Notes: a model not told the origin generated them from the sequence alone. DNA of 64,000 nt from Pseudoruegeria sp. HB172150 (GCF_013184805.1 NZ_JAATNG010000001.1:1364001-1428000), one strand, 5' to 3'. Shown: positions 17,328-27,209, counted from the first letter of the stretch. Numbers and translations are program-made.

Positions 17328-18632
17328 ATGACCAATCCTTCGAATGGACTTCTCGCGGCGCTGGACGCCCGCGAGGCGGAAGGCAGGCCGGTGCGCGTGG
17401 GCGTCGTCGGTACGGGTGACTATGGCGAGAGCCTTGTCGCCCAGATCGGGCAGATTCCCGGGATGACGGTGTCTGTTGTCTGCGATCTGTTGCCCGAGCG
17501 GTCCTATGCCGCCTATGCCCATGGCGGGGTTGGCCGGGACGATGTGCGGGTGGCCGGCCGGTTAAGCCAACTCGAGGATGCGATCCATTATGGCAGGCCG
17601 GCGATCACCGAGGATGCGGCGCTCGTTGCAGAGGTGGACATCGACGTGGTGGTCGACTGCACCGGCGAGGTCAATTTCGGCGCCGAGCTGGCGCTGAGTT
17701 CGATCCGGCAGGGCAAGCATGTCGTCATGGTCAACGTGGAGACCGACGTGACCGCGGGCGTCCAGCTGGCAGATGAGGCGCGGCGGCAGGGCGTGGTCTA
17801 TACCCTTGCCGATGGCGACCAGCCCAGCCTGATCGTCGGGCTGGCGGACTGGGCCGAGGCGCTGGGGTTCGAGGTGGTCGCGGCGGGGAAGTGGACATCG
17901 CTGTTCCCCGAGGACCAGGCTGGGGCGCGGCTGGCGGCGATCGGCGACCCTCGGAAGAGTGACGTGACCTATTTCGACGGCACCAAGACGCAGATTGAGA
18001 TGGCGGCTACCGCAAATGCTGCCGGGCTGGACATAGACGTGCCGGGCCTGCACCGGATCGCCGTGGCCGCCGAGCGTCTGCCGGATTGCCTGCGACCGAA
18101 GGAACATGGCGGCATTCTGGGCCGCAGCGGCATAGTCGATGTGGTTGACGGACGCCAGTTAAATGCGGGCGAATTCTATCCGGGCGGGGTATTCACCATC
18201 GTGACCAGCCCTGCGGACCGCGCGATGCGCGCCATGGCCGCCAAGGGTGTGCCGGTCAGCGACGACGGCCGCTATGCGCTGCTTTACCGTCCCTATCATC
18301 TGGTCGGCGCCGAGACGCCGAGGTCCATCGCGCTGGCGGCCATTGAAGGGTTGCCGACGGCGGCCCCGGTTTCGCAGCGGGTCGAGGTGGTCGGTGTCGC
18401 CAAGCGCCGCCTCGAGGCCGGGACGCGGCTTGGTGGGCAGGGAACGATGGATGTCCGGGGCGAAGCGGTGAATGCGGATGGCGCGGAGGATTACCTGCCC
18501 TTGGGTCTGGTGGACGACGCGAAACTGACCCGGGCTCTTTCGCCGGGCGAACGACTGCGGATGTCCGACGTGGTGCCGCCGAACGACTCGACGGTCTGGA
18601 GGCTGCGGAGCCCGGGAAGGAAAGTGGCATGA
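17328..18632 (+). CDS. NAD(P)-dependent oxidoreductase with C-terminal SAF domain (homoserine-dehydrogenase-like)
   Basis: This 434-residue predicted cytoplasmic protein begins with a Rossmann fold (RVGVVGTGDYGESL, about residues 23-36). A VDCTGEVNFGAELALSSIRQGKHVVMVNVE stretch resembles homoserine-dehydrogenase-like enzymes. The C-terminal part (about 360-430) contains a short SAF-like domain (RRLEAGTRLGGQGTMD ... LTRALSPGERLRMSDVV). It starts one base after the ATPase stop codon and overlaps the next gene by four bases, so it belongs to the oligosaccharide operon. A dehydrogenase or lyase step on a sugar-acid product is likely. The reaction is not known to me. Confidence 0.82.
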   Translation: MTNPSNGLLAALDAREAEGRPVRVGVVGTGDYGESLVAQIGQIPGMTVSVVCDLLPERSYAAYAHGGVGRDDVRVAGRLSQLEDAIHYGRPAITEDAALVAEVDIDVVVDCTGEVNFGAELALSSIRQGKHVVMVNVETDVTAGVQLADEARRQGVVYTLADGDQPSLIVGLADWAEALGFEVVAAGKWTSLFPEDQAGARLAAIGDPRKSDVTYFDGTKTQIEMAATANAAGLDIDVPGLHRIAVAAERLPDCLRPKEHGGILGRSGIVDVVDGRQLNAGEFYPGGVFTIVTSPADRAMRAMAAKGVPVSDDGRYALLYRPYHLVGAETPRSIALAAIEGLPTAAPVSQRVEVVGVAKRRLEAGTRLGGQGTMDVRGEAVNADGAEDYLPLGLVDDAKLTRALSPGERLRMSDVVPPNDSTVWRLRSPGRKVA

Positions 18633-20476
18633 AGACCGACACGCTTTTGCAGGAGCGCTACGGTTCCGGGACGCTGGCCGAGATCTTCGGTCGCCACTCG
18701 CTCGCCGGGACCTTTCCGAAGGCCACAGACCGCGCCGCATGGGATGCGGCCGGTGAGCGAATGGGGGAGGAGCGCGGCAGGATAATCGCGGAAGCGGAAG
18801 ACCTGGCGCAACTGCCGGTTCCCGCCGTTCCCGCGACTGTCTGGCTGGATTTCAAGCGCTCTGGCCGCAGGCGCGAAGGGCAGTTGCCGATAGACCAGCG
18901 GCGCTGGCGGCTTCGGACGCTGGTGCTGGCCGAGTGCCTTGAGGGTAAGGGCCGGTTCCTGGACGCTGTACTCGATCTCGTCTGGGCGATCTGCGAGGAA
19001 TCGAGCTGGTGCCGCCCGGCGCACGACCCGGACCTTGCGGACATGGAGAACCCGGAAGTCGACCTGGGCGCGGCCATGACCGCGCTGGAACTTTCGGAGG
19101 CGGATTGGCTGCTGGGGGCGAGCATCGATCCGGCGGTTCCGAAACGGATCCGCGACGAGGTCAACCGGCGCTGTTTCGTCCCCTTCCTCGCGCGCGAAGA
19201 TTTTCACTGGTTCCTCAATCGCCCCGGCAAGGAGATCAACAACTGGGCCGCTGTCTGCTGCGGCGGCATCGTTGGCGCCGGGACATACCTGGAAACGGAC
19301 CCGGAGCGACTTGGCGCGATCATCGCGAAAGCGATGCGGTCGATGGACGACTACATCGGCAATTTCGACGAGGATGGCGGCACGTCCGAGGCGTCGTTCT
19401 GCTGGGATTACGGGTTCGGCTATTTTACGATCATGGCGCAGCTTCTGGAGGCCAGAAGCGGTGGAGAAGTCGACCTGTGGACGCCGAAGGTGCGCCGCAT
19501 CGCGGCCTTCCCGATGCACAGCCAGATCGGTGTGCGGCGGTTCGTGAACTTCGCCGACACGCATATCGGCTTCACCTACAACCCGCCGCATCTTGCCTGG
19601 CTGGCGGAGCGGCTGGAGATGCGCGAGCTTATGCAGATCGCCGCACACCAACCACCGCATCAGCGCGCGAAGAACATGCCATGGGGCCTCAGGACGCTGT
19701 TCTGGCTGCCGGACCTCAGCGCGCCGGAATATGTGCCTCCGCTGCACGACAGGTTCCGCGGGCTGCAGTGGATGATCTCGCGCCTCGATCCCACAGATCC
19801 GGATGCATTGGTGCTCGCCGCGAAGGGTGGCCACAACGACGAGATGCACAACCAGAACGACGTCGGGAACTTCACGGTAGATGCGTGGGGCGAGGCGCTG
19901 CTGGTCGATCTAGGCCGGGGAGCGATCAACCGGAAATATTACCAGAACGGCGGCGGGCGGTACGATTTCCTCGTGAACAATTCGCTGGGCCATTCGGTGC
20001 CGGTGCCGAATGGGCAGCAGCAGGGGTTCGGCAGGGAGTTCGCGGCCCGTCTCATCGCGCATGAACATAGCGAGGCCGAAGACCGGCTGGAGCTGGATAT
20101 CACCGGAGCCTATCCGCCGGAGGCGGGGCTGGCGAAGCTCGATCGCCTGATCAGGCTCGACCGCAAGGCGGGCGCGGTGGAGGTCACCGACAGCTATGCC
20201 TTCGCGGACGCGCCGGGGAGTTTCGAGAGCGTCCTGATTTCGCTTTTACCTTTCGAGATCGGGAATGGCGCGGCTCTAATCCGGGGGGAACGGGGGGACC
20301 TGGCCGTGAGTGTCGATGAGCCGGCCGATGCGAGACTAGAGCTGGACGAGAAACCGGATTTTCCGCTGGAGAGCGAAACCGTGACAGTCCGGCGCCTGCG
20401 GATCGTGATTCCCGAATCGAGCGAGGCGGGGCGGGTGCGCGTGACGATCCGTCCGGTATCGGCTGGCGGCAAATGA
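18629..20476 (+). CDS. Heparinase II/III-like protein, putative cytoplasmic oligosaccharide lyase (copy 1)
   Basis: This 615-residue protein has the layout of heparinase II/III-type polysaccharide lyases: an N-terminal (alpha/alpha) toroid (residues about 30-350, with the signature NRPGKEINNWAAVCCGG) and a C-terminal beta-sandwich starting near residue 385 (GGHNDEMHNQNDVGNFTVDA). The His-Asn-Asp and Tyr/His residues in these motifs are the candidate catalytic and metal-site residues. There is no signal peptide, so it should act on imported oligosaccharides in the cytoplasm. The ATG overlaps the upstream stop (ATGA) and the 3' end overlaps the next heparinase-like gene. Substrate could be a uronate-containing chain; the family cannot be fixed by eye. 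Confidence 0.83.
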   Translation: MKTDTLLQERYGSGTLAEIFGRHSLAGTFPKATDRAAWDAAGERMGEERGRIIAEAEDLAQLPVPAVPATVWLDFKRSGRRREGQLPIDQRRWRLRTLVLAECLEGKGRFLDAVLDLVWAICEESSWCRPAHDPDLADMENPEVDLGAAMTALELSEADWLLGASIDPAVPKRIRDEVNRRCFVPFLAREDFHWFLNRPGKEINNWAAVCCGGIVGAGTYLETDPERLGAIIAKAMRSMDDYIGNFDEDGGTSEASFCWDYGFGYFTIMAQLLEARSGGEVDLWTPKVRRIAAFPMHSQIGVRRFVNFADTHIGFTYNPPHLAWLAERLEMRELMQIAAHQPPHQRAKNMPWGLRTLFWLPDLSAPEYVPPLHDRFRGLQWMISRLDPTDPDALVLAAKGGHNDEMHNQNDVGNFTVDAWGEALLVDLGRGAINRKYYQNGGGRYDFLVNNSLGHSVPVPNGQQQGFGREFAARLIAHEHSEAEDRLELDITGAYPPEAGLAKLDRLIRLDRKAGAVEVTDSYAFADAPGSFESVLISLLPFEIGNGAALIRGERGDLAVSVDEPADARLELDEKPDFPLESETVTVRRLRIVIPESSEAGRVRVTIRPVSAGGK

Positions 20477-22518
20477 AGGACGTGCCGGCTTCCCCGATCT
20501 CTGACTCGCAGCTCCGTCTGGAGTTGCTCGACACCGGGCGAAGCGATCTGCGCCCTGTGGTCGACGCCGCGCAGCGCGGAGATATGGATGCGGCCCGCGC
20601 AGAACTTGGCCGGGTGATCCGGTCCATGCTGCAGCCGGAGCGTTACCTGTCGCGTCGCTTCGAGCTGGGGGACAACGCGTATGTCGGACCCGACGAGACA
20701 ATCGAGGTGGTGCCGGAACGGATTTTGCGGGACGAGCGGATTTCCTGCGCCGTGCCGCATCGGTTTGACAACGGGATCGACTGGACCGCAAACCCGACGC
20801 CTAACGGTTACAAAGAATGGACGTGGCAGCTGAACCGGCACCGGGAATGGCTGCTGATGGGGGAGCTGTACCGGCGCACCGGTGACGAGCGGTTGCCCGA
20901 AAGGATTGTCTCCGAATTCCTATCGTGGCGCGCGCAGGCGCTGTTGCCCGCCGATGCTCCGCCCGAGGGGACGAAGTGCTGGCGCACCATCGAATGCGGC
21001 ATCCGCATGAACGCGACCTGGCCCTGGGCGCTGCACGCGATTGTCGGTTCGCCGCATTTGACGGACGAGGTGTTGCTGGAATGGCTGCGCGGGGTCTGGG
21101 AGCACGGCTGGCGGCTGCGCCATTTCCACAGCCAGGGCAACTGGCTGACAATGGAGATGAACGGTCTGGCGCAGATCGGCGTGCTGTTCCCGGTTCTGGC
21201 AGATGCCGCGGAGTGGCGGGACTATGCACTGACCACGCTCGGGCACGAGCTGGTCCGGCAGGTTTATCCGGACGGGTTTCAGTACGAGTTGTCGACGCAT
21301 ACACACCAGATCCTCTGGCGCGAGTTCGGGCGGCTGCAATCGGTGCTGCGCGCCTATGACATGCCGATGCCGGAAGACTGGACGCGGCGGCTGGAAACAG
21401 TGCATGCGGCGAACCTTGCAATGGTTATGCCGGACGGCCGTCTGCCGAACCTGAACAACGGCAGCTGGCATGCGCTGGACGAGCTGATGGAGGATGCCGC
21501 CGAGGCATATCCGTCTCGCGCCGATTTTCGCTGGGCGGCGTCTCGCGGGACCAAGGGCGCGCCGCCTTCGGTCAACTCTTTGGCGTTTCCGTATGCGGGT
21601 TATGTGGTGTTTCGCAGCGACTGGTCGGACACGGCGGTCTGGGCGCTGTTCGATGGCGGGCCCTACGGTTATCGGCATCACCACGAGGACAAGCTGAACC
21701 TGCTGCTGCATGCACATGGACGGCTGCTGCTGACCGAGGCCGGCAAGTACAGTTTCGACGAGTCGGCGTTTCACCGGCATGCGTTGTCGAGCGCAGGGCA
21801 CAACACTGTGCTGGTCGATAGCCATGGACAGAACCGCGGGCACGATTTCCGAAAGGAAGAGGTCTGGACGGATGTTCCTTCCAGTCTTGGCTGGCGGAAG
21901 GGCGCGACGGTCGAGGTGGCGGAGGCGGTCTACGACGAGGGCTATGGTCCCGATGCGTTGCGCAGCGTTGCGCATCATCGTCGGGTGCTGTTCCTAAAGG
22001 AACTCGGCGCGTTTCTGGTGGTCGATCGGCTGATACCCCGCGATGGGGCAGTGCATGGGTACCAGGCTTTGTGGCACATGGCGGTGGATCATGTGGAGCA
22101 AGGCCCGCAGTCTGTCTGGTCGGAAGACGAAGGTCAGGCGAACCTGTCGATGCTGTTCTCGCGGGAGCTGGACCTCAAGATCGCGCGCGGTCGCGACGGT
22201 GAGGACCCGCAGGGTTGGACCTACACGCAAGATCCGAGCGGTCCGACGCGGGCTGTACCGATACCGACGGTCGTGGCGGTGTGGCAGAGCGGCGGGCCCT
22301 CGCGGCTGGTAACCCTGTTGTGGCCCCGCGAACCCGGCGCAGTCTGTCCTGTAGCGTCGGTCGAGGCGGCGGACGAGGTGGCGGATACCCGGATTCGCCT
22401 TCTCCGGCATGATAGCCAGATTATCGAAATAGACGAACGTGCCTGCCTGGGAACACCGCTTGACGGACACGGCGCCCCGAGGGCGCAGGCGGTGCATTGC
22501 CATGGAAACGAAGTATGA
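20473..22518 (+). CDS. Heparinase II/III-like protein, putative cytoplasmic oligosaccharide lyase (copy 2)
   Basis: This 681-residue heparinase II/III-like protein is clearly different from its upstream neighbour. The N-terminal toroid contains RHREWLLMGELYRRTGDERL, CWRTIECGIRMN and SQGNWLTMEMNGLAQIG; the C-terminal sandwich begins with the family hallmark YGYRHHHEDKLNLLLHAHGR followed by LLTEAGKYSF. The triple-His stretch and the Tyr of GKYSFDES are candidates for metal binding and catalysis. No signal peptide is visible. It overlaps both neighbours by four bases. Length and motifs resemble alginate- or heparin-type lyases (PL12/PL15/PL17-like), but assignment to one family is not possible from sequence reading alone. 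Confidence 0.87.
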   Translation: MKDVPASPISDSQLRLELLDTGRSDLRPVVDAAQRGDMDAARAELGRVIRSMLQPERYLSRRFELGDNAYVGPDETIEVVPERILRDERISCAVPHRFDNGIDWTANPTPNGYKEWTWQLNRHREWLLMGELYRRTGDERLPERIVSEFLSWRAQALLPADAPPEGTKCWRTIECGIRMNATWPWALHAIVGSPHLTDEVLLEWLRGVWEHGWRLRHFHSQGNWLTMEMNGLAQIGVLFPVLADAAEWRDYALTTLGHELVRQVYPDGFQYELSTHTHQILWREFGRLQSVLRAYDMPMPEDWTRRLETVHAANLAMVMPDGRLPNLNNGSWHALDELMEDAAEAYPSRADFRWAASRGTKGAPPSVNSLAFPYAGYVVFRSDWSDTAVWALFDGGPYGYRHHHEDKLNLLLHAHGRLLLTEAGKYSFDESAFHRHALSSAGHNTVLVDSHGQNRGHDFRKEEVWTDVPSSLGWRKGATVEVAEAVYDEGYGPDALRSVAHHRRVLFLKELGAFLVVDRLIPRDGAVHGYQALWHMAVDHVEQGPQSVWSEDEGQANLSMLFSRELDLKIARGRDGEDPQGWTYTQDPSGPTRAVPIPTVVAVWQSGGPSRLVTLLWPREPGAVCPVASVEAADEVADTRIRLLRHDSQIIEIDERACLGTPLDGHGAPRAQAVHCHGNEV

Positions 22519-24491
22519 CCCGGATGAACCTGCCCGAGGATTTCAACCCCGCGACCGCGATGCGGCAAAGCGCGACCGAGGAAGGTGTATTCCACGAGAC
22601 GCGCAAGGCGGCCGGGCTCGCCGCGCGGCTGCTGGCAAGCGACGATCCCGACGACCTGGCGCTGGCGGCGACGGTGCTGGAAGCGGTTCTCGAGTGTCAG
22701 GAACTGCGCGACGGGAATCCGCACCGGGGAAACTTCAAATGGATGCGCGAGGATGCGTTCGTCGCGGATCTGAACGCGGGCGTTTTCGTTCTGACGGCGT
22801 TGCTGCCTGCCTTGCTGCAGTACCCGGACAGGCTGCCGCGGTCACTCGATGCTCTGCTGCGCGAACGCGTCCGGCTGGCCATCGACGAGGTCGAGCGGCT
22901 GGACGTCGACATCCGGTACTCGAACATCGCCCTGCTGGACTGCTATGCGCGGTCGGCGGGCGGGGCGTGGTTGGGGGACGCCGCTCTGTCGGAGCGGGGC
23001 GCCGCGAAGCTGGCCCGCTGGGCCGAAAAGACAGGCGCCGGTCATCCGGCCGAATTCAACAGCCCGACCTATACCGCCATCGACCTGAGGGCGCTGGCCG
23101 CGCTGGCAGAACTGGCGCCGGATGCGCCTACGCGCTGGCTGGCACAGGCGATGCGCGACCGGCTGGCGCTGAGCGTTATGCTGCACCTCGACCAGACGAC
23201 CGGTCGCTGGGCCGGTCCTCACGGGCGGGCCTATTCCGAAGCGCTGAAACGCGATGGCAGCGAACGCGGGCGTCTGCGCGAGATGGTGGATGAGCGGCGG
23301 TTGCCGCACTGGGCGCTGGAGGTACAGGCCGGCGGAGAGATCACCGAGACGACGGATCGCGACGCGCGACAGCGGATGGTCAGCTTTCATGGAGAAGGGT
23401 TCTCGCTCGGCTCGGCGACCTCGGCGCCGCATCCGCAGGCGAATTCCGTGTTTGCCACCTATTCGCTGGGCTCCGGGGGCGGGGCGATGTTCACCCGTTA
23501 TCTGCACAATGACCGCTGGTTCGGCGACACGCGTCACGCCACGGACCGGACCCGGCACCGGCACCTGCCCGACGAGGGGCGCACCTTTGCCGTTCAGGAC
23601 CATGAACGAGTTTTGATGCTTTCCTCGCCCAAGGGCGCCTTGTGGGACTGCACCGCCGCCGGACTGTCGGTGGCGTGGGTCTGCGAGCCGGAAGAGGTGA
23701 AGGTCTGGGCGGGCGGCGACTGGCTGGCGTTGCCTGCGACGCTGCCGGACGACGGCGCGCCGGTGGTGGTGGAGATCGGCGGGGTGCGGTTCGGGCTGCG
23801 GGTGGCCGAACGGACGAACTTGGGGGAAGGCAGGGTGACGGTATCGCATCGCGACGGCTGCCTCGTTTTCGAGGTTGCCAACTATCGTGGGCCGCAGAAG
23901 GATTTCTGGGAAACGGTGCCTGCGGGCTTCTTCTTTCAGGGTCCGCCAATCGCCTGCCTGTATCTGGAGGTCCGGCCGGAAACGGCGCATGGCGACGCCG
24001 CCGTTTTCGCGGACCAACTGGCCGAAGGTGTGCTGAGGGCCGGTGACGGCCGGGACATCGGCGCGCTTCGCACGGCGGAACCTGTCACAACCGTCAGGCA
24101 TCGAGGCATTCGCACCGTGTCGTACACGCGGGATGGGCGCAGTTTCGCACTGACGACGGATCTGGGGGAATGGGCGTTCGAGGAGGGTTACCTGCACGAG
24201 ATGCCGTGGGACTGGCCCGGACTGAGGGCGGACCGAGCCCTGGCCAATGAGTCCGGAATGCTGGAACTCGGCGGTTTCCGTTATCGGGGACCCGATGCGC
24301 CGGCATGGGGTTATTGCCGGGAGGATCTGGAGTTTTGCGCCTGCGGATATCTGGGCCGGGAACCGGCGACGCTGACAATGGTACTGCCGGACGGCAAGGC
24401 GTTGACCTTTGCGACTGAAGGTCCGGGTACGCTTGTCTGGCGGAACGGAGAAATCGAGACGTTCGGGGCATTCCCGGAGCTGGGTGACTGA
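22515..24491 (+). CDS. Uncharacterised toroid-plus-sandwich protein, possible new polysaccharide-active enzyme
   Basis: I do not recognise a named family for this 658-residue cytoplasmic protein. The first half is helical with motifs GNFKWMREDAFVADLNAGVF, DIRYSNIALLD and GHPAEFNSPTYTAIDLRALA, which look like an (alpha/alpha) toroid. The second half is beta-rich with many aromatic residues (SVFATYSLGSGGGAMFTRYL, YLHNDRWFGDT), like the sandwich domains of polysaccharide lyases. The start at 22515 overlaps the upstream stop (ATGA); an in-frame ATG at 22524 is an alternative. It is encoded directly after two heparinase-like genes, so a role in cutting or trimming the same oligosaccharide is a reasonable inference. 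Confidence 0.7.
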   Translation: MTRMNLPEDFNPATAMRQSATEEGVFHETRKAAGLAARLLASDDPDDLALAATVLEAVLECQELRDGNPHRGNFKWMREDAFVADLNAGVFVLTALLPALLQYPDRLPRSLDALLRERVRLAIDEVERLDVDIRYSNIALLDCYARSAGGAWLGDAALSERGAAKLARWAEKTGAGHPAEFNSPTYTAIDLRALAALAELAPDAPTRWLAQAMRDRLALSVMLHLDQTTGRWAGPHGRAYSEALKRDGSERGRLREMVDERRLPHWALEVQAGGEITETTDRDARQRMVSFHGEGFSLGSATSAPHPQANSVFATYSLGSGGGAMFTRYLHNDRWFGDTRHATDRTRHRHLPDEGRTFAVQDHERVLMLSSPKGALWDCTAAGLSVAWVCEPEEVKVWAGGDWLALPATLPDDGAPVVVEIGGVRFGLRVAERTNLGEGRVTVSHRDGCLVFEVANYRGPQKDFWETVPAGFFFQGPPIACLYLEVRPETAHGDAAVFADQLAEGVLRAGDGRDIGALRTAEPVTTVRHRGIRTVSYTRDGRSFALTTDLGEWAFEEGYLHEMPWDWPGLRADRALANESGMLELGGFRYRGPDAPAWGYCREDLEFCACGYLGREPATLTMVLPDGKALTFATEGPGTLVWRNGEIETFGAFPELGD

Positions 24492-25513
24492 TGCCAAATC
24501 CGGGAGGATCCGCTCTGCCTGTTGCTGCCTTTCTCATGTCGCAGCCGTCGTTCGCGCAGCACTTCTGCCCCGCCTGTATTGACAGGCTGGCGACCAGTTG
24601 CGAGCTGGTTTCGCGTAGTAACTTCACCTGCGTTTCGGATATTGCGGCGACCGGGCGGGATGTGGACGTTCTTGTCACCGGCTGGGGCAGCCCGTGGCTG
24701 GGGCCCGATGTCCTTACACAGCTTCCCCGGCTCGGCCTTGTCGCGCATGCGGCCGGGTCGCTCAAACCCATCATCGATCCAGCGCTGCTGGATCGCGGCG
24801 TTTCCGTCACCTCGGCCGCCGCAGCCAATGCCATGCCGGTTGCCGAATTCACGCTGTCCTGGATCCTGCGCTGGAACAAGCGGCTGGATGATCAGGAGCA
24901 GGCGTATCGAACGCAGCGGGACTCCTTCGATTTTCGCGGGTTGCGCCTGGGCGATATCGGTAACTTCGGCGCGACTGTCGGCATCGTCTCGGCCAGCCAT
25001 GTCGGGCGCGCCCTGTTGCGTTTGATGGAGCCGTTCGAGATCGAGTGCCTTCTTTACGATCCATTCGTCTCGGCAGAGGCGGCGCGGGGAATGGGCGCGA
25101 CCAAGGTCGGGCTCGACGAACTGATGGCGGCGTCGGATGTCGTTTCGTTGAACGCGCCGCTGCTGCCGGAAACCGAAAACATGATCGGCGCGCGTGAACT
25201 GGCAGCGATGAAGGACGGGGCGCTGTTCATCAACACCGCCCGTGGCCGCATCGTCGATCACGATTGCCTGGTGAAGGCCTTGGGCGGAGGGCGCATCACA
25301 GCCGTGCTGGACGTCACCGAGCCGGAGCCGTTGCCGGTGGAGCACCCGCTCTGGTCCATGCCGAACGTGCATCTGACACCGCATGTCGCGGGGTCTCTTG
25401 GGCGCGAAATCCGCCGGATGACGGAGTGGTGTGTGGCCGAAGTGGAACGCTTCGCCCGGGGCGAGCGGCTGATCGCGGCTATCGGTCCACAGGACTGGGG
25501 GCGCGCGGCCTAG
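24491..25513 (+). CDS. D-2-hydroxyacid dehydrogenase family protein (copy 1)
   Basis: This is a 340-residue predicted NAD(P)-dependent 2-hydroxyacid dehydrogenase or 2-ketoacid reductase. The family signature ALFINTARGRIVD (around residue 250), the catalytic Arg in it, the downstream acidic segment and the His of HLTPHVAGSLG are present. The nucleotide-binding loop reads GIVSASHVGRALL, departing from the usual GxGxxG. The ATG at 24491 overlaps the previous stop by one base; a later in-frame Met (MSQPS) could also be the start. It is the last gene of the left operon and is paralogous to the dehydrogenase at 35831-36838 of the right operon (both have VTGWGS/ITGWGS and AAAANA-PVA segments). Confidence 0.9.
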   Translation: MPNPGGSALPVAAFLMSQPSFAQHFCPACIDRLATSCELVSRSNFTCVSDIAATGRDVDVLVTGWGSPWLGPDVLTQLPRLGLVAHAAGSLKPIIDPALLDRGVSVTSAAAANAMPVAEFTLSWILRWNKRLDDQEQAYRTQRDSFDFRGLRLGDIGNFGATVGIVSASHVGRALLRLMEPFEIECLLYDPFVSAEAARGMGATKVGLDELMAASDVVSLNAPLLPETENMIGARELAAMKDGALFINTARGRIVDHDCLVKALGGGRITAVLDVTEPEPLPVEHPLWSMPNVHLTPHVAGSLGREIRRMTEWCVAEVERFARGERLIAAIGPQDWGRAA

Positions 25514-25538
25514 GCTTGGGGTCGGGTCGTCTTTGGGA

Positions 25539-27209
25539 TTAGCTGACCATCCGCCGTTTCGGCTCCGCTGAAACAGCATTTCGTGGGAACGAGATAGCCG
25601 GTTCGAACCGGTGGATGCCGGCCAGGCGGAAGCTTAAGTCGTCCTGCGCTTCGAGGTACAGAGCCACGAGTGCCGCGATGGACAGCCACATCTCGGTTCC
25701 CTGCAGCCCTGGTTCCTCGTCAGGCGCGAAGGCGAACCCGGCACCGTCGTGCCATTGCGCGTCAATGTTCCGGGCGAGACGGAGGATCGTGTCGCGCAGC
25801 TTTGCCTGACGGTGGCCGGTCTGGCCGGCGCAGAGCATCAGCGGGTGGATCACGTCGAGCACGTTGCAGGCCGTTCGGTCTTCCTTTGCGAAAAAATGGT
25901 TGCGGCGGGCATGGTCGAGGACCGTGTCGATGGCGGCGTTCGGATAGGGCAGGGGCAGGCCGAATTGCGCATAGGTGCCGCGGGTCAGGCGATAGAACCC
26001 GTTCACCGGCTGCAGGTAATCGTCGCCCCTTGGCGGCGACCACATGCCGGTCGCCGGGTCGCATCGGATCAGGAGTTCGCCGAAGAGCTGCGGAAGACCA
26101 GATTGCCCGCCGGCATAGCGGCTGTTGACGTAGGCGGCGGTGCCGAGGGAATCCAGCACCGCGCCGCAATGCCATCCCCGGTCGCACCACGGCAAGTCGT
26201 CCAGGCGCGTCGAGATGTCGGCCAGTGCGTGGTCGGCCCATGCTATCCGGTGGTCGGGCCGGTCGCCGAGGCATTCGAGCGCATAGCTGGCGCAGAGTAT
26301 ATCGTAGAGATGGGTGTTGGACGGTGCCGCTTGGCTTGCATCGGGCGGCGGTGCATTGGGATCCTTCACGAACAGCCCGCTATCCCGGTCCTGATGCGAT
26401 TTCAGGAGGCGGATCCAGTCCTCGCGGCTGCGCCCGTCCGGCACGGCGCCGAACATCGCGGCGATCTGGATCGCGTCGCAGTCGGGGCGCACCGGATCGT
26501 CCGCATCGTTGCGCGGATCGCTGTAGCTGTAGCCGGGGCGGCTGTCGGTGCCGTACCGCGCCAGCAGAGTTTCCCAATCCCGTTCCGCCTTGTCCGACAG
26601 GCGCTGCAGCGAGGCGCGAACATCGCCGAGCAGGTCTTCGCGTTTCGCTCGCCGGTCCCGGATGACCCGGGCGGGATTGCCGCCGACGATGGCGTAGTCG
26701 GGCACGTCGCGTGTCACCACAGCGCCGGCTGCGACGATGACGTGGCTGCCGATCCGAACGCCGTCGGTGACGATCGCGTTCGCCCCGATCCAGACGTCAC
26801 TGCCGATCTCGATTCCGCTGGTCGTCACGCCCTGCCGGGAGATGGGCGTTTCGATGTCCTCGTGGCCGTGGTTGAACCCCCAGAGCCCGGCGTTCGTGCC
26901 GATGCGAACCTCGTCGCCCATCGTCACCCTGCCCGCGACGGTGGCGCTGAGGTTGAAGGAGCAGCGCGCGCCCGCCCTGATGGTGCCGTCTACTCGGACG
27001 CCCGCGGCAACGAGGCAGCCTTCGCCGAATTCGGCATCGTCTGCCGCCCAGTAGGCGTTGGGAGAAAGGTAGCCACCCCCACCGGGACGGATCCTGCCCG
27101 TTGCCGCGAGCGTCCTGACGAAGGCGGCCTGCTCCTGACGCTCCTCGGGAGACGCCTGACCTTCGAATTTCCACGGGCAACCGTCGAAGAGATTGCCGTG
27201 CGTCGTCAT
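25539..27209 (-). CDS. Hexapeptide-repeat acyltransferase fused to a C-terminal alpha/alpha-toroid domain
   Basis: This 556-residue protein joins two unrelated domains. Residues about 30-205 form a left-handed beta-helix acetyltransferase of the maltose/galactoside O-acetyltransferase type, with a catalytic-type His in WGFNHGHED and the hallmark [19 protein letters not shown] followed by [21 protein letters not shown]. Residues about 240-540 are helical with repeated Lxx[22 protein letters not shown] and [19 protein letters not shown] segments, resembling terpenoid-cyclase/glycosidase-like toroids. I start it at 27209, where its ATG overlaps the stop of the DUF2264 gene (ATGA). It may acetylate or sense a sugar. 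It is the last gene of the right-hand operon. I do not know a characterised protein with this layout. Confidence 0.83.
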   Translation of the reverse strand: MTTHGNLFDGCPWKFEGQASPEERQEQAAFVRTLAATGRIRPGGGGYLSPNAYWAADDAEFGEGCLVAAGVRVDGTIRAGARCSFNLSATVAGRVTMGDEVRIGTNAGLWGFNHGHEDIETPISRQGVTTSGIEIGSDVWIGANAIVTDGVRIGSHVIVAAGAVVTRDVPDYAIVGGNPARVIRDRRAKREDLLGDVRASLQRLSDKAERDWETLLARYGTDSRPGYSYSDPRNDADDPVRPDCDAIQIAAMFGAVPDGRSREDWIRLLKSHQDRDSGLFVKDPNAPPPDASQAAPSNTHLYDILCASYALECLGDRPDHRIAWADHALADISTRLDDLPWCDRGWHCGAVLDSLGTAAYVNSRYAGGQSGLPQLFGELLIRCDPATGMWSPPRGDDYLQPVNGFYRLTRGTYAQFGLPLPYPNAAIDTVLDHARRNHFFAKEDRTACNVLDVIHPLMLCAGQTGHRQAKLRDTILRLARNIDAQWHDGAGFAFAPDEEPGLQGTEMWLSIAALVALYLEAQDDLSFRLAGIHRFEPAISFPRNAVSAEPKRRMVS

